Source of the DNA: Notamacropus eugenii
Lineage: Eukaryota > Chordata > Mammalia > Diprotodontia > Macropodidae
Direction of reading: 5' to 3'
Assembly (NCBI RefSeq): GCF_028372415.1
Contig: NC_092872.1
Location: 14,908,479-14,972,478, forward strand
DNA length: 64,000 nt
A model generated the notes under the pieces. It was given only the letters and a program-made list of their open reading frames with translations. It searched no databases and was not told where the DNA came from. Positions 41,480-53,325 of this stretch are shown one piece after another. Numbering within the stretch: the stretch's first letter is position 1; each line of letters opens with the position of its first letter. The position numbers and the translations under genes were made by a program.

Positions 41480-41725
41480 CTGTCTAAATGCTGTATAGGG
41501 AGGTGGGGGATAGTGAGTATGCTGGATTTGGGGTCAAGAAGATCTGGATTCAAATCCTTCCTCTGACACTTATTAGCCACATGACCCTTGGGAAATAAAT
41601 TAATCTGTCATCCGTTTTCTTATCTGCAAAATACAGACAGTAATGGCTGCAGTTTCTACCTCATGTTGTTGTCCTGAAGTTCAAATGAGATCATGTAATT
41701 AAACTACTTTGAAAACTTTAAATTT
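41480..41725 (+). mobile_element. MIR SINE, sense
   Basis: 'gaagatctggattcaaatcc', 'ttccctctgacacttattag'-like text, 'ttcttatctgcaaaatacag' and 'ttcaaatgagatcatgtaat'. Confidence 0.75.
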
Positions 41726-41794
41726 TCTTACTAAATGTTGGTTCTCGTCCTTGGTAGGGCTCTTGAAGCAAAGATCACTTTGTTGACCCCTTGT

Positions 41795-41880
41795 TGGGTA
41801 TGTTATTCAAGAATGGTTGGGACTAGATGACCTCTGAGCCTCTGACCTCCTTTCAATTCCAAGATTTTATTATTCTGGGA
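41795..41880 (+). mobile_element. CR1/L3 terminal fragment
   Basis: 'tggttgggactagatgacct' and 'cctttcaattccaagatttt'. Confidence 0.55.
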
Positions 41881-41984
41881 GAGGTGGTCATCTTGGGTGA
41901 TTGCTTACTAAGGACTAGCTATATGGATGGGGAGGTGACAGGGAAAGGACAACTTATGTGAACATATGTGACAGAGCTGGCTCT

Positions 41985-42255
41985 TTCCTCAGCCCTGAAC
42001 TGTTCTCCCTCCTCGTCTCTACCTCCTGGCTTCCCTCAAGTCCCAGCTAAAATCCCACCTTCTCTAAGAAAGCTGTCCTAATCCTTTTTAATCCTGATGC
42101 CTTTCCTCTGTTGAGCATTTTGTATTTATCCTGTATATAGCTTGTTTGCACCTAGTTGTTATATTGTGAGCTCCTTGGGGACAAGGACTGCTTTTTGTTT
42201 TCCTTATTTTGCCAAGTAGGAGCTTAATAAATGTTTATTGATGGATTGGCTGGGG
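41985..42255 (+). mobile_element. L2 LINE 3' end, well preserved
   Basis: In order: 'cctggcttccctcaagtccc', 'agctaaaatcccaccttctc', 'aagaaagctgtcctaatcc', 'tgtgagctccttggggacaa' and 'gcttaataaatgtttattga'. A textbook L2 3' UTR in sense. Confidence 0.9.
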
Positions 42256-43112
42256 AATCATTAAAGAACTAGAAAATGTTTGTATGCCTATTTGTCCTTG
42301 AAGGTGCATATACTTTGCCCTTTACTTAACACATCAGTTTGTCTGTCCACAGACTAAGTCCTTCAATGTCCCTGTCTCTGCCATCAATGCCCAGGAGAAA
42401 CTCAACAGTAATACTTTGTGTTCCTTTGTCAGCAGGCAAGCAAAGAGTGAAGTGGGGAGAGAGGTCCCCTACCAAGTTGCTTACCTACACAAATCTAAGA
42501 TTGGTAGTTTGCTATCTATGTGAAATACATGGTTGAGCTACAGGCATAATTTTTCGGTCTCTGGTAGTAACCTGGAAATAATACATTCTGAGCTCTGATG
42601 GAAGTTTGGTTGGCAAAATACAGAATTTTCCTAAAGCTACAAAACTTCCCTACTATTCCCCCCATCTCTTTAAAAGTTTTCTTAAAAAGAATGTGTGCCT
42701 AGTTAGGTGTTCATCCCTCCTGCAGAAAGGTACTTTTTGTTGACTCTGGGGGGAAATATCACTGTTTGTCAAGGAGAAAGTGGTAACTGAATCTGCCCCA
42801 TAGAGTCATAAAGTGTTCTGCTTCAGGATGTTGAATTTGCTGACACATCACAAAATCCCTAATTTCTGCTGACAGCACTATCTTCTCCATTTGTGGGGGT
42901 GAAAGCAGCAAAAACAGTGACAGTTATCTTATAAGGGAACTTTAGAGAGAGTACGATGGCCAAATGTTATTTCTTACTGGTAAATGAAGTTATCCCTACA
43001 GGAGACGAAACCAAGAAATGAATTTTCTTGAAGAGGCAGGATGATGATAGATTTTATTTTCTTCTTTCTCCAGGTGAATTATTTTATAATTAGGCAAGAT
43101 GAGAATCTCAAA
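42256..43112. other. Unique DNA
   Basis: No repeat landmarks. The part 42825-42960 includes several 'tgctgac' motifs and could be regulatory, but the evidence is weak. Confidence 0.35.
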
Positions 43113-43232
43113 TACATACATGCATTTATATGTGTATATATGTATATAATATATACATATAGATAGACAGAGACAGAGACCCAGAGAAAGATAGAGAAAC
43201 AGAGGCATATATATGCACACACACACAGACAG
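43113..43232. repeat. TA/CA/GA simple-sequence tract
   Basis: TA-rich 'gtatatatgtatataata', then 'gatagacagagacagagacc' and a CA run near 43215. Confidence 0.85.
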
Positions 43233-43618
43233 AGCAATAATCTGGATTTAGTCTTCCGTCACACACATGCACTAACAGTTTCAAATTCCTAGAACTAAAT
43301 TGGCCACAACTCACCCTCCCAATCCCCACACTCCAAGATTTTAGGGGTACCCTTGAGGGGTTAGGGTGATTCTTCTCTCATGCCATTTGAGTCTCCATTT
43401 TGGCCATTCTCAATGATAATTGCCAGTGATTAGTGCCCCACTTTCATTTAATCAAGTAACTTTTTACAAAGGACTATTCATTGTAAAGACATAGCAAGAA
43501 CAAGAGTTACTAAGCATTTTGTCCCACCATACACTCTTCACTTGAACATTGCAAGGCAGGAGATAACAAGAAATTTGTTTTGGCTAGTTATGTCTTTTGA
43601 ATAATCATAACAACAGCA
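43233..43618. other. No recognisable feature
   Basis: Unique-looking DNA. Confidence 0.35.
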
Positions 43619-43621
43619 AAT

Positions 43622-45725
43622 AAGCAATCTCTTTTTTCAAAGATGATATGATGACATATTTAGAAAATCCCAAATACTCAGCCAAAAAGTTAGTTGAAAC
43701 AATAATTTTAGTGAAGTAGCAGCATAAAAGTAAATCCACACAAATTACCAGAATTTCCATATACCACAAACAAAACTCTGCAAGAAGAGACAGTATTTAA
43801 AATAATTTTAGATTAGTATAAAATACCTAGGAGTACAACTATCCAAAAACCCCCTCAGGAATTATATGAATAAAATTATAAAAAAACTTTTTATACAAAT
43901 ACACTCAGATTTAAATAATTGGAGATATATCAATTGTTTATGGTTAGGCATGGTTAACATAATAAAAATGACAATTTTACCTAAACTAATTTATATATTC
44001 AATGCTATCTCAACTGAATAAATGAAAAATTATTTTACTGACTTAGAAAAAAACAATAATAAGATTCATTTGGAAGAGCATAAAGCCAAAAATATCAAAG
44101 TAACTAGGGGAAAAAATGTAAAGAAAGGAGGTTTAGCAGAACCAGATCTTCCACTATATTATAAGGCTGTGATTATCAAAACTACTTGGTAATAGCTAAG
44201 AAACAGTAAAATAGAGCACTGGAACAGTGACGCAATTTACAGCAGAAAATAAATATAGTAACATTGTATTTGACAAGTGTAAAGACAAGTTTTGGGGATA
44301 AGAATTCATTATTTGGTAAAAATCATTGAGAAAACTGGAAAGCAGTCTAGCAGAGATTGGGCACAGACCAATATCTTACGACAATTACCATGATAAGATC
44401 AAAATGGATACATGATCTAGATGTAAACAGAGCTATTACAAGAAAACCTGAAGAACATGGAATATATTATGTATCAGACTTATGGATAGATGAACAATTT
44501 GTAAGTTAACAAGAGATAAGGAGCAGTGTGAGGTGTAAAATGGATAATTTCTATTACATTGAATTAAAAAAGGTTTTGTACAAATAGAACAAATGTAGCC
44601 AAGATCACAGGGAAAGCAGGAAATTGGGAGAAAATTTTGTAGATAGATTCTCAGATAAAGGTCTTGTATCTCAAACATATAAAGAACTTTGTCAAATTTA
44701 TAATATTACAAGTCATTCTCCACTTGATAAATGGTCAAAGGATATGAATGGGCAGTTGTCCAATGAAAAAACCAAACAATTTATAATCATGTGAAAAAAT
44801 GCTCTAGATCATTATTGATTGGAGAAATTCAAATTAAAACAACATTGAAATATAATTTTATACCTATCAGATTGGCTAAAATGATTGAAGGGGAAAGTGA
44901 CAAATATTGGAGGGTACGTGGAAAAATTGAGACATCAATTCATTGTTGGTGGAACTATGAACTATCTAACTATTTTGGAGAGCAATCTGGAATTATGCCC
45001 AAAGAGTTATTAAACTGCCCATACCCTTTGACCCATCAATACCACCACTAAGTCTGCTTCCCCAAGATGATTAGGGAAAAAGGAAAAGAACCTTCATCTT
45101 CTAAAATATTTACAGCAGTTCTCTTTGTGATGGCAAAGAACTGGTAATTGCAGGGATGCCAAATTGGGGAATGGGTGAATAATTTATGGTATATCATTAT
45201 GGTTGAATTCTACTATGTTATAAGAAATGATGAGTTATAAAATAACGAGAAATGATGAACTTAGAAAAAACATGGATAGACTTGCATGAAATAATGAAGA
45301 GCAAAGTGAACGAACCAAGAGAACACTGTATACAGTAACAACAACGTTGTTTTAAGAAGAGTTTTAGGTAGCTAAGTCATTTTGACTTTTATAAACACCC
45401 AAATTAACTGCAAAGGACCTATGAAGGAAGATGCTAATCTGCATCCAGAGAAAGAACTGATAAATAGAAGCATGTATAGAATGGTTACTTATACACATGT
45501 ATACATATATACATATTTGTGCCTAATGGTAGCCATCTCTAGGATGGGGTGGAGGGAAGGAAGAAAAAAAAGAAAAAAGTTATATGATCCTTATATATTT
45601 CAAAGGAATATCAAGCTGTATATAATAGATGTGCAATTTCATGTACAATCATCTTTTTTTCCTACTCTACTATGTTATGGAAATGCTTATTTTTTAGTCC
45701 AAAATAAAATAAATAAAATAAAAAG
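43622..45725 (+). mobile_element. L1 LINE, 3' 2.1 kb, degraded
   Basis: Begins just after the catalytic box of ORF2 reverse transcriptase ('DDMMTYLENPK'-like, with the box itself damaged). It continues through the ORF2 C-terminal part (KCSRSLLIGEIQIKTTLKYN and IHCWWNYEL at 44791-45051, 'tggggaatgggtgaataatt') into the 3' UTR ('accaagagaacactgtatac') and an A-rich tail with repeated 'aaataaaat'. Many stops and indels. The surviving 86-codon frame is a relic. No clear TSD was found. Confidence 0.85.
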
Positions 45726-45869
45726 AAACATAAAAACTGCAGAAGTGATTAGTTTTAAAAATTAAGCATATTTTGTATGTAAATAGTTTGTGAACCTTAA
45801 AAATCCATACAAATAATTGCTTGTCATTGTTATGGGAAAAAACCCAACAACTGGTATAAATCAGGGCTT

Positions 45870-45960
45870 TTAAAATTGTTTTATTGATTGTCTAGACTTA
45901 AGAAAGTGTTAAAATGAAGATTAAACTTAAAATTGTGTATGCATCTTAAAAAACCCACAA
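45870..45960. repeat. Unassigned repeat, copy 2 of 3
   Basis: 'attgattgtctagacttaag', 'aagtgttaaaatgaagatta' and 'gtgtatgcatctt' align with the core of 33590-33700 and 62918-63010. Confidence 0.5.
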
Positions 45961-46218
45961 CAACACCAGCAATAACTAGTATTAATATTGGACCTTAATG
46001 TTTGCAAAGCAGTTTACATATGTTAACTCATCTGAATGCACCCTAATTCTGGTTCAGCAGTCAATCAACAGTCCATCTCCTCACCATGTGGTTAGCCAAC
46101 CAGAACTAGTGACAGATTATCATGCCTTTCTGGAAGAAGGCTCCCCAGACTCTTCCACATGAGCTGGCAGCAGTCAGAGCATGTTGTGAATGCGCTGAGG
46201 ATAGTGCTCTATGTATAT
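45961..46218. other. Short MIR debris and unique DNA
   Basis: 'atgtttgcaaagcagtttac' near 46000 is antisense MIR. The rest is not identified. Confidence 0.4.
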
Positions 46219-46264
46219 GCAGGGTGTTCCAAAAGAGTTAGTGTAATTTTAAGTTTTAAAAGCA
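46219..46264 (+). mobile_element. Mariner-like terminal piece
   Basis: 'cagggtgttccaaaagagtt' followed by 'agtgtaattttaagtttt' is one end and part of the stem of the small mariner hairpin family, which is also seen at 57366-57436. Confidence 0.5.
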
Positions 46265-46544
46265 TTTCTATGTATGCCTACATATATGTTTGTATAGACA
46301 TATATTTTACATACATAATATGTCTACAAACATATATGTACACAGTTGATAAAATCCAATTGGGTAGCCAGTACCATATGTTGTAACTCTGTTGTCAGAG
46401 AATATCTTGTAACATAATAGAACTGAAAAGCTTTGGGGGATTTTTTCTTTCACTTGGCTCATAGCTCCCATCCAGGAAGCCTGGGCAAATGTATTCATGA
46501 TACTCTATCGATACACAAATTGGTACTGACTCCCCATTTTACTG

Positions 46545-46672
46545 AGAGGTTGCATGGCATAGTCAATAGAGTGCTGGCCTTGGAGCCAAGAAAACCTAGG
46601 ATCAAATCCTGCTCCAATAAATATTGACTATGTGAACCTGGTCAAGTAATTATTCCCTCAATGCTGTAGACA
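46545..46672 (+). mobile_element. MIR SINE, sense
   Basis: 'gtcaatagagtgctggcctt', 'ctaggatcaaatcctgctcc' and 'gaacctggtcaagtaattat'. Confidence 0.7.
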
Positions 46673-47872
46673 ACTCTAAAAATTGAAGTTGCTCAGGAGT
46701 CTCTGACTTGCATTGATAGAGAATGTTTCTTCATGAAAAGACTCTTTATATCAATGAAATATCAGGTCCAGTAACTTTCCTATATTCATTTTGAAATATA
46801 CAGTTTACAAAATTATAAAACAATGTTTCAATAAAAGATGGAGGAAAGAAAAGAGAGAAATCCTTCAATAAACATCTATTAACCCCAAAGACATATGTAA
46901 AATCACAAGTCATTTACAATTGCAAATAGGAGTGCTCCTCTGGTTGAAGCTTGTACCCATAAGTTTTCCACCAATGAGTGCCATATCAATAGGTTTTGGG
47001 ACTGGACTTACATTCAGAATATATAGTATATACTACACATAAAAATATAAGCAAAATGAATGCAGAAGTACAAGCAAAATGCATACGTAAAAATAATTTT
47101 GTAAATTATAAATCCCTGTACAAATGTACAGGTATCATTATTGCTTTTAAAAAAGGCATACCAGAATCCTGAGCTATCTTAAATGTAAAAAATAAAAAAA
47201 AATAATACCGATGAAATATTGGAGAAAAATCAATTATATATTTTAAAAGAAGTATATCTGAATAAGCATTTGCTTAGTTGAAAATATTATTTCTGCATTC
47301 TCTACTACTACCATAGCTATGTGATATCTACAGACTGGGCATAGGAGGCTTCTGATTTCCCAAACATGCAAATTCAGCCATCAGTTGTGACATCTCCTCA
47401 CTTTATTACTGTGCAGTTTGACTATTATCTGTCCAAATCCTTGGCTCTGTTTTTGTTGTAAGTCTTCCTTGTCAATATCTGCGTTTAGGACCAAAGGATC
47501 CTAGATTTAGAATTGTAAAGGGTCTGAGAAGGCTAGCTGTATTCTGGACCAGACCAAGTAGCATCTAACACATTTTGCCTATATGTTTTCTTCTCCTGCA
47601 AGCAATCTAAAGCATAGAAGGAATGATGTGATTAAGCTGAACTTAAAAAAAACATACACACCACCATATCAAGTGCCGGAAATGCCATTCGGCTGGAGTT
47701 TCAGGAGTCGCAATTCATGAGTAGAATTGACATCTGGATCCACTATGTCCCAGCCACCGACTCAATGTGAACAGATGTCTCAAAGTGTGCTTTTCTAGCT
47801 ATTTACCTGAAGCTCTAGGTGACAAGATGATAGGTAGTGTAGATCCTTGCCAGGTCAGCTGCCAATACCGAA
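46673..47872. other. Unique AT-rich DNA
   Basis: About 1.2 kb with no repeat landmarks I trust and no supported exon. Confidence 0.4.
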
Positions 47873-47877
47873 TTAGA

Positions 47878-48078
47878 ACACTTAGGGCAGGTAGGCAGAA
47901 GGCTGCACCTGGAGACAGGAAGACCTGAGTTAAAATCTGGCCTCGGATATGCCCACGCTATGTGATGCTAGGTAAGTCCCTTATCCTCTGTTGCCTCAGT
48001 TTCCTCATTTGCACAAGGGGGAAAATAATAGCATATATCTTCCAGGGTAGTTGTGAGGATCAAATTCTAAAACACACC
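47878..48078 (+). mobile_element. MIR SINE, sense
   Basis: 'ctggagacaggaagacctga', 'tgttgcctcagtttcctcat' and 'gggtagttgtgaggatcaaa'. Confidence 0.75.
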
Positions 48079-48081
48079 TGT

Positions 48082-48182
48082 CTTTGCCCCTTTCTCTTTC
48101 CCTTTCCCTCTCCTTCCCCCTCTCCCAGTCCCCCCTCTTCCCTCTCCCCTTTTTCCTCTTATCCACTCCCCTCCCCTTTCCT
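48082..48182. repeat. Polypyrimidine (CCCTTT/CTCCC) tract
   Basis: About 100 bp almost purely C and T on the plus strand. Confidence 0.9.
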
Positions 48183-48184
48183 AA

Positions 48185-48330
48185 ATGTAGAGCTGAAAGG
48201 GATGTCAGGGGCCACATAGTCCGATCCTCTCATTTTGCAAATGTTAATCCTGAAGCCTGGTGAAGTTAAGAGACTTATTCAACTTCACACAGATAGTAAG
48301 CTTCAGAGGTGAGATTTTGAATCCAGTTTC
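48185..48330 (-). mobile_element. MIR3-type SINE, antisense
   Basis: 'agagctgaaagggatgtcag', 'acatagtccgatcctctcat' and 'cacacagatagtaagcttca'. Confidence 0.65.
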
Positions 48331-49440
48331 TTTGCTATAAATATAATAAAACAAACAATGCATTATCAGCATCCTAGTTCTCTCCATCACACAAGCTTGG
48401 TATCTATTTGCTCTTTCCCTTGTACCATACTGCCTTGCCTGCCTCTCCCCTACCCCCATGGGTACTGATTCCTTATTTTGTGTGCTTGGCCTTGAGGGCT
48501 CTTAGTTGGAGGAGTTCATTCCTTCCCTCACAAAGCCTAGAGTCAGGTTCAAGAGTTTGTTACCACTCTGTCCTGGTCAGAGAGAGTAGATTCCTCCTGG
48601 TAGCCAGAGCAGTTAGGGTATTTTTTTTCCAGACCTATCAGACATCCCCTCTGGACTTCCTTTTCAGAGGGATAATCCAGTCTCTAACAGGTGCCAACAT
48701 GGATGCTTTTGATTATACTGCTTCTCTGGTGGGTAGGGTGTAAGCGTTATGTTTTGACATGATGTGCCAGTAACTGGTAATAAGGGTATATAGAAAATTC
48801 TTCATCTGGTCACTCACAACTTTTTGCAGGCCCCAGGGGTGGCATATCATACTTCACTATATCGCATAGAATCTGTATCCAGACCTAGTCCTCCCCTGGG
48901 AATCCTGAAAGGGTTGCTACAGCCCCAGTTCCTCTGTAATCCTGTCTTTGATCCCTGTGGGCCCCTTTCCCAGGGTCAGGATGCCACTATCATGGTGGTC
49001 GTAGATATCCAGCCTGTCTGGAAAATCTCTTGTCAAGCAGTCAGGGCAGCTATTTTTTTTCTAGCATTAACTCCAGCTTCCATAGCCTGTGCACTCACCT
49101 TATCTCTTACTGAGACGCATAATTCATCTCCCACCATTAATTTCCCACTGTGAGGCTGCCTTCTCTGCATTGCACATCAAAGTTTATGTTCACATTATGT
49201 TCTACTGCAGACTAATGGCCAGACAGAGTGAATAACCATATGCTGGAACAATGCATCCGAGGCTTCACTGATTACACTGGGACGAGGGGTCCACCTTCCC
49301 AGTTACTATGGAGGTCTACTCCAACTGGGCCTGTCAGTCCTCTTGCAACATATTTTTTTAAACTGCATATTCTATCTTTGCTACTGCTCTGAATTTTTAT
49401 TTCATTCTTGTGTCACATGGCCAACCTGGAAACTACTTGA
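48331..49440. other. Unique DNA, no gene supported
   Basis: About 1.1 kb. Two adjacent plus-strand frames (48408-48743, 48824-49153; 111 and 109 codons) drew attention. Neither resembles a protein family I know, and the composition is not exon-like. I see no convincing splice-site pairing. Confidence 0.4.
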
Positions 49441-49444
49441 AAGG

Positions 49445-49625
49445 ATCATGGATTCTCATAGCCAGAAGGAAGCCTGGAGGTCATTGAGTCTAACTTGGAT
49501 ATAAAATCCAGTCTACTATATTCCCAACAAGTGGCCATCCAGTGTTTGCTTGATGACCTTTAAGTTCTAAGTCAATCCAATACACCCTGGTTGAGCAATC
49601 ATTGTTAGGAAATTGATCTTTATAT
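49445..49625 (-). mobile_element. CR1/L3 3' end, antisense
   Basis: 'gattctcatagccagaagga', 'ggtcattgagtctaacttgg' and 'gtggccatccagtgtttgct'. Confidence 0.55.
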
Positions 49626-50084
49626 TAAAAACCTTACAAGAGTTAGAAGGCACCTAGAGATGGTTGAAGTCATGTTAAAATTCATTGTTGATGACTATCA
49701 GAAGGCAAATAAATCCTTGCACTTTGTTACCAGATTTGATTGTTGGCCTCAGTCCTTTGTACCAGGTGACTCTCCTATAACCTGTAGGATAAGAGTAATA
49801 GGTTATTCTGCCCTTACGAATTGGGTGAAACTCTTGATAAATTCTTTGAAAATATACATTTCAAAACTGATTTAGGTCAGGGCTGGTATTAGCTGGTGAT
49901 GAGTCAAATACCTGGGTGCAGAAAGCATAATCGTTTCCTGGAGGGAGGTACAAATCAGTAGTCCATTAAATATAATCTAAAAAACTAGGCCAGCCCAGTC
50001 AGTACCTGGTTTCTCTGTAATGCCAAGATTTAAGAGGCTTAACTAAGTGGGAAAATCACTTCCAGGGGCAGAGATTCAAGATGA
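49626..50084. other. No recognisable feature
   Basis: Unique or very diverged DNA. Confidence 0.35.
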
Positions 50085-50335
50085 TATTAGCTTCAAATTC
50101 TAATCTTGCCACATATCACTGGAACAACCATGGCAAATCATTTAAACTATGGTTTCTTTATCAGTAAAATGAAGAGGTTGGACCAGAGGTTTTCAAAATG
50201 AAACAAAACATGCACTTATTAAGCATCTTCTGTATACCAGACACTGGGATGGGTACAAGTGATACAAAAATAAAACTGAAATTGCTTTTGCCCTCAGAGA
50301 ACTTACAGTTCATCAAGGGAATATATAATCAGATA
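50085..50335 (+). repeat. MIR3 fragment and ancient unassigned repeat
   Basis: 50085-50195 has 'gcaaatcatttaaactatgg' and 'aatgaagaggttggaccag' (MIR3). 50205-50335 has 'ttattaagcatcttctgtat' and 'gccctcagagaacttacag' (same family as 2205-2530). Confidence 0.55.
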
Positions 50336-50337
50336 GT

Positions 50338-50665
50338 GTAATGGGTAGAGCACTGGACCTATTATCAGGAAGAACTGAATTCAAGCTGTATGACCCTAAG
50401 CAAGTCACTTAACCTCTGTTATTTCCTCAACTGTAAAATGCGGATAATCACAGTACTCGCTTCCCAGGTTTGTCATGTGAGGATAAAATGACATATTTGT
50501 AAAGCTCTTTGCAAATCTTAGAGTGTGATATAAATGCTATTTATTACACCTATTACTAGCATTATATTATATATACATGTCCATATCTACTCACAATATT
50601 TGAAGTATTATGCTCAGCACAGTGCTTAACACAGTAAGTGCTATACAAATATCATTTATTACTAT
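50338..50665 (+). mobile_element. MIR SINEs, sense
   Basis: A nearly full copy at 50338-50560 ('gtagagcactggacctatta', 'caagtcacttaacctctgtt', 'gtaaagctctttgcaaatct') is followed by a second 3' piece ('ttatgctcagcacagtgctt', 'aagtgctatacaaatatcat') to 50665. Confidence 0.75.
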
Positions 50666-50699
50666 TATTATATATGGATATGGATGGATTTAGAGATAG

Positions 50700-50800
50700 A
50701 GATATAAACTGGAGTCGGGAAGACCCGAATTAAAATCCTGCCTCGGTCATTTGTAAGTCATATGACTCCTGAGGCAAATCTTGTTAACCCCTATGAGCTA
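50700..50800 (+). mobile_element. MIR fragment, sense
   Basis: 'aaactggagtcgggaagacc' and 'ttaaaatcctgcctcggtc'. Confidence 0.6.
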
Positions 50801-51069
50801 CAGGTACCACGTGAGCTTGTCTACTATCGTGGATATAAAATTACTGCTTATATATTACATGCATATCCCGTACAAATATAAGTGTACAAACATATATAAA
50901 GCCTTGCTTGCACCCAAGCCCAGGGGAAGTTTTACTGAGGGGACCCTGAAGGTGTTGAGATGCTATGTGTGAGCATCCATGATTTCTGGTTTGTAGGTAA
51001 GGAGATGAGAGTCCAGATAAGTGTACAATTCCTAGAGGGCATCCTTAACTCCTCTCCCTCTCTCTCCTT

Positions 51070-51300
51070 GGACTCCAAGGGATATACATATATATGTGTA
51101 TGTGTATATGTGTATGTGTATGTATATGTATATATACACGTGTATACACATGTATATTAAGTCAATATGGGTATGCTGCATATATTATGCGTGTATGAAT
51201 ATATAATTGTAGTTATAGTGCTATATATTATGTATATGTGTGTATATACGTAGCTGTATTTTCAATAGACACTTATATCTATCATTTAGATACATATGTT
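51070..51300. repeat. TA/TG-rich simple sequence
   Basis: 'gtgtatgtgtatatgtgtat' at 51095-51140 followed by degenerate TA-rich text. Confidence 0.8.
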
Positions 51301-51344
51301 TGCAGACAGGCAAACAGACCAGAGTAGACACAAGGTAACTGATG

Positions 51345-51485
51345 AGTGGGCAGGGACAGGAGAGGCACTATTAGCTGCATAAAGATACTTGAGCTGAGCT
51401 TTGAAGGGAGCTGGCCATTCCAAGAAGCAGAAAGGAGGAGGAGGAGGAGAATATACATTCCAGACGTGTGCAGGTCTCTTCCACC
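51345..51485 (+). repeat. Ancient unassigned repeat fragment
   Basis: 'gagctgagctttgaagggag' and 'atacattccagacgtgtgc' align with 19275-19350. Confidence 0.45.
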
Positions 51486-52246
51486 TCTGGATCCACGACC
51501 CCATGATCCTATGACCTTTTGGAAATCTAAATGGGATCTGTGCTTGCATATGCCAATTAAAAATTGCTGGTGGTGATGTGCATAGGTATACCCTGCAATC
51601 TTGTTTGCTTTGTGGAGATCTCTATTTCCATAACTGGCAACACTGCAGGACCAGCTGGATTTCTCTTTCTTACCCTACAGGACAGAGATAGTTTCTATCA
51701 ACAGTCCCACTCTGCAGTGCTCACTTCCCCTTTACTGCTTTTTCTTCTGACATAGCATTAACTGTCCTGTACAGTGCATTAGTGACCTTAAAAAGAATGT
51801 ATTGAGACGCAGCACATGAAAAGCTAGAGGTTGGAAGGAAAACATCAGCCCTAAACAGGAGGAGGGTTAGAGGTCTAATCTTAGAATGCAGAGGCATATG
51901 AGTCATTCTAGGCCAGGCATCAAGGATGTCTAAGAGACATTCCTGTTAGTCCTGCTTTTGGCATCTTCTGTTTCAGCCTGGAATTACTTACTTGTGTATT
52001 GGAAAACCTTTGACCTGGATTTCTGAAGTGCTCTGTGGAAGTCCATTATCATCTTTTCAATCCTCCCTGTGCTCACTGAAATTAGTTTGAAGGTTGCTTG
52101 CAAAGTTGTAGGAATGGTTTCCCTCTTGCCAACAATTAAAGCAAAAAAAAAAAAAAACAAAAGTGAGACAAAACGGCAGACAATGGACATGATTAAAGAT
52201 ATATTAAAGATATTTTTTGTAAATTCACATAACTGATTATGTCACA

Positions 52247-52250
<4 letters not shown>
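51486..52250. other. Unique DNA
   Basis: No repeat or exon supported. An A-run occurs at 52143-52156. Confidence 0.4.

Positions 52251-52297
<47 letters not shown>
52251..52297. repeat. (TC)n microsatellite
   Basis: About 20 TC units with one 'tgtctctctg' break after them. Confidence 0.95.
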
Positions 52298-52301
<4 letters not shown>

Positions 52302-52925
52302 GCTTCTATATGTTTCCCCTCTCCCTCCTTTCTCTCTCTATGCATATGTACGTTTTATTTTATTTTTATTCTTTTACTGCGTGTCTAACCTTTAATTTGA
52401 CAGTAACAAAAGGTTTTGCCTCTAAGCATAATCTTCATTTTATAGATGGAAGAAGTGAGGTATAAGAAGTTAGTAGGATTTCACTGAAATTATGTTCAGT
52501 TGGTGGTGGATACTGTCAAGTTGCTTTTTATTTTCATTCTCCTTTCCCCCACTCCTCCTTATCAAGGCTTTTTACAGGAAATATTGTAATCGTTCAGTGA
52601 TCCTCACTTTCACACACTTCCTTGTCAGCGTCCCTTCCTACTTCAAAGTACAAGTTTTAATACACTTCTTAACTCGATGGTACCATTTTGTTTTGTACTG
52701 TGCAAGGTTTGAAGCACCTCTGAACTCTGTAGCTTGTACAAAAGGAGACATCAGGAGATAGAGGGTAAAGGTGAGGATGTCCATAATAAAACTACATTTA
52801 ACAAGAATGATTGCTCTCAGACCCCTGAACTTCTAGGAATACCTGGATGTTGGAGGGTTGCCTAGCAGACAGCATTTTTACAGAAAAAGCAATGGAAGGG
52901 AGCTTAGAGGTCAAGTAGTCATGTA
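52298..52925. other. Unique DNA
   Basis: The 89-codon frame at 52492-52761 has no family resemblance. Confidence 0.35.
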
Positions 52926-52927
52926 AT

Positions 52928-53130
52928 CACACTATCATAGGACTATTGATTTAGAGCTAGAAAGGATCTCCAAAGCCATCAAATTTCTCCCTGTTATTTT
53001 ACAGATGATCAACTTCAGAGAAACATCCCATTTTGCTGTGCTCAGCAGCCTTAGCTGTCCTGAAAATAACATGCCCTAAGTCTGGTTGGTAGTGTCAGGA
53101 CTAGAATTCAGATCTTCTAACTTTTATTCC
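52928..53130 (-). mobile_element. MIR3-type SINE, antisense, diverged
   Basis: 'tgatttagagctagaaagga', 'tctccaaagccatcaaattt' and 'gttattttacagatgatcaa'. Confidence 0.6.
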
Positions 53131-53194
53131 ACTCTTGAATGCTTTGCCTGAGCCCAGTGGATATAGAGAGGAAAAATATTGATCCAAGAACAAA

Positions 53195-53325
53195 AGTGTA
53201 GAGGTATCCTGGTTAGTGGATAGAATGGATAGTGGTTTGGAGTCAGGAAGACTGATTAAAACCCTCTCTCTGTCATTTATAAACAGTTGGGCAAGTCTTT
53301 TTAATCTCTGTGTGTCTCTGGTGAT
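53195..53325 (+). mobile_element. MIR SINE, sense
   Basis: 'agtggtttggagtcaggaag', 'actgattaaaaccctctctc' and 'gttgggcaagtctttttaat'. Confidence 0.6.

Noticed and set aside
44791-45051. 86-codon plus-strand frame resembling a real protein
   Set aside because: It is the C-terminal part of L1 ORF2 (IQIKTTLKY, IHCWWN), so it is reported as an L1 relic and not a gene.
48408-49153. Two plus-strand frames of 111 and 109 codons close together
   Set aside because: Considered as exons of one gene, but no family resemblance, frames separated by stops, and no convincing splice-site pair.
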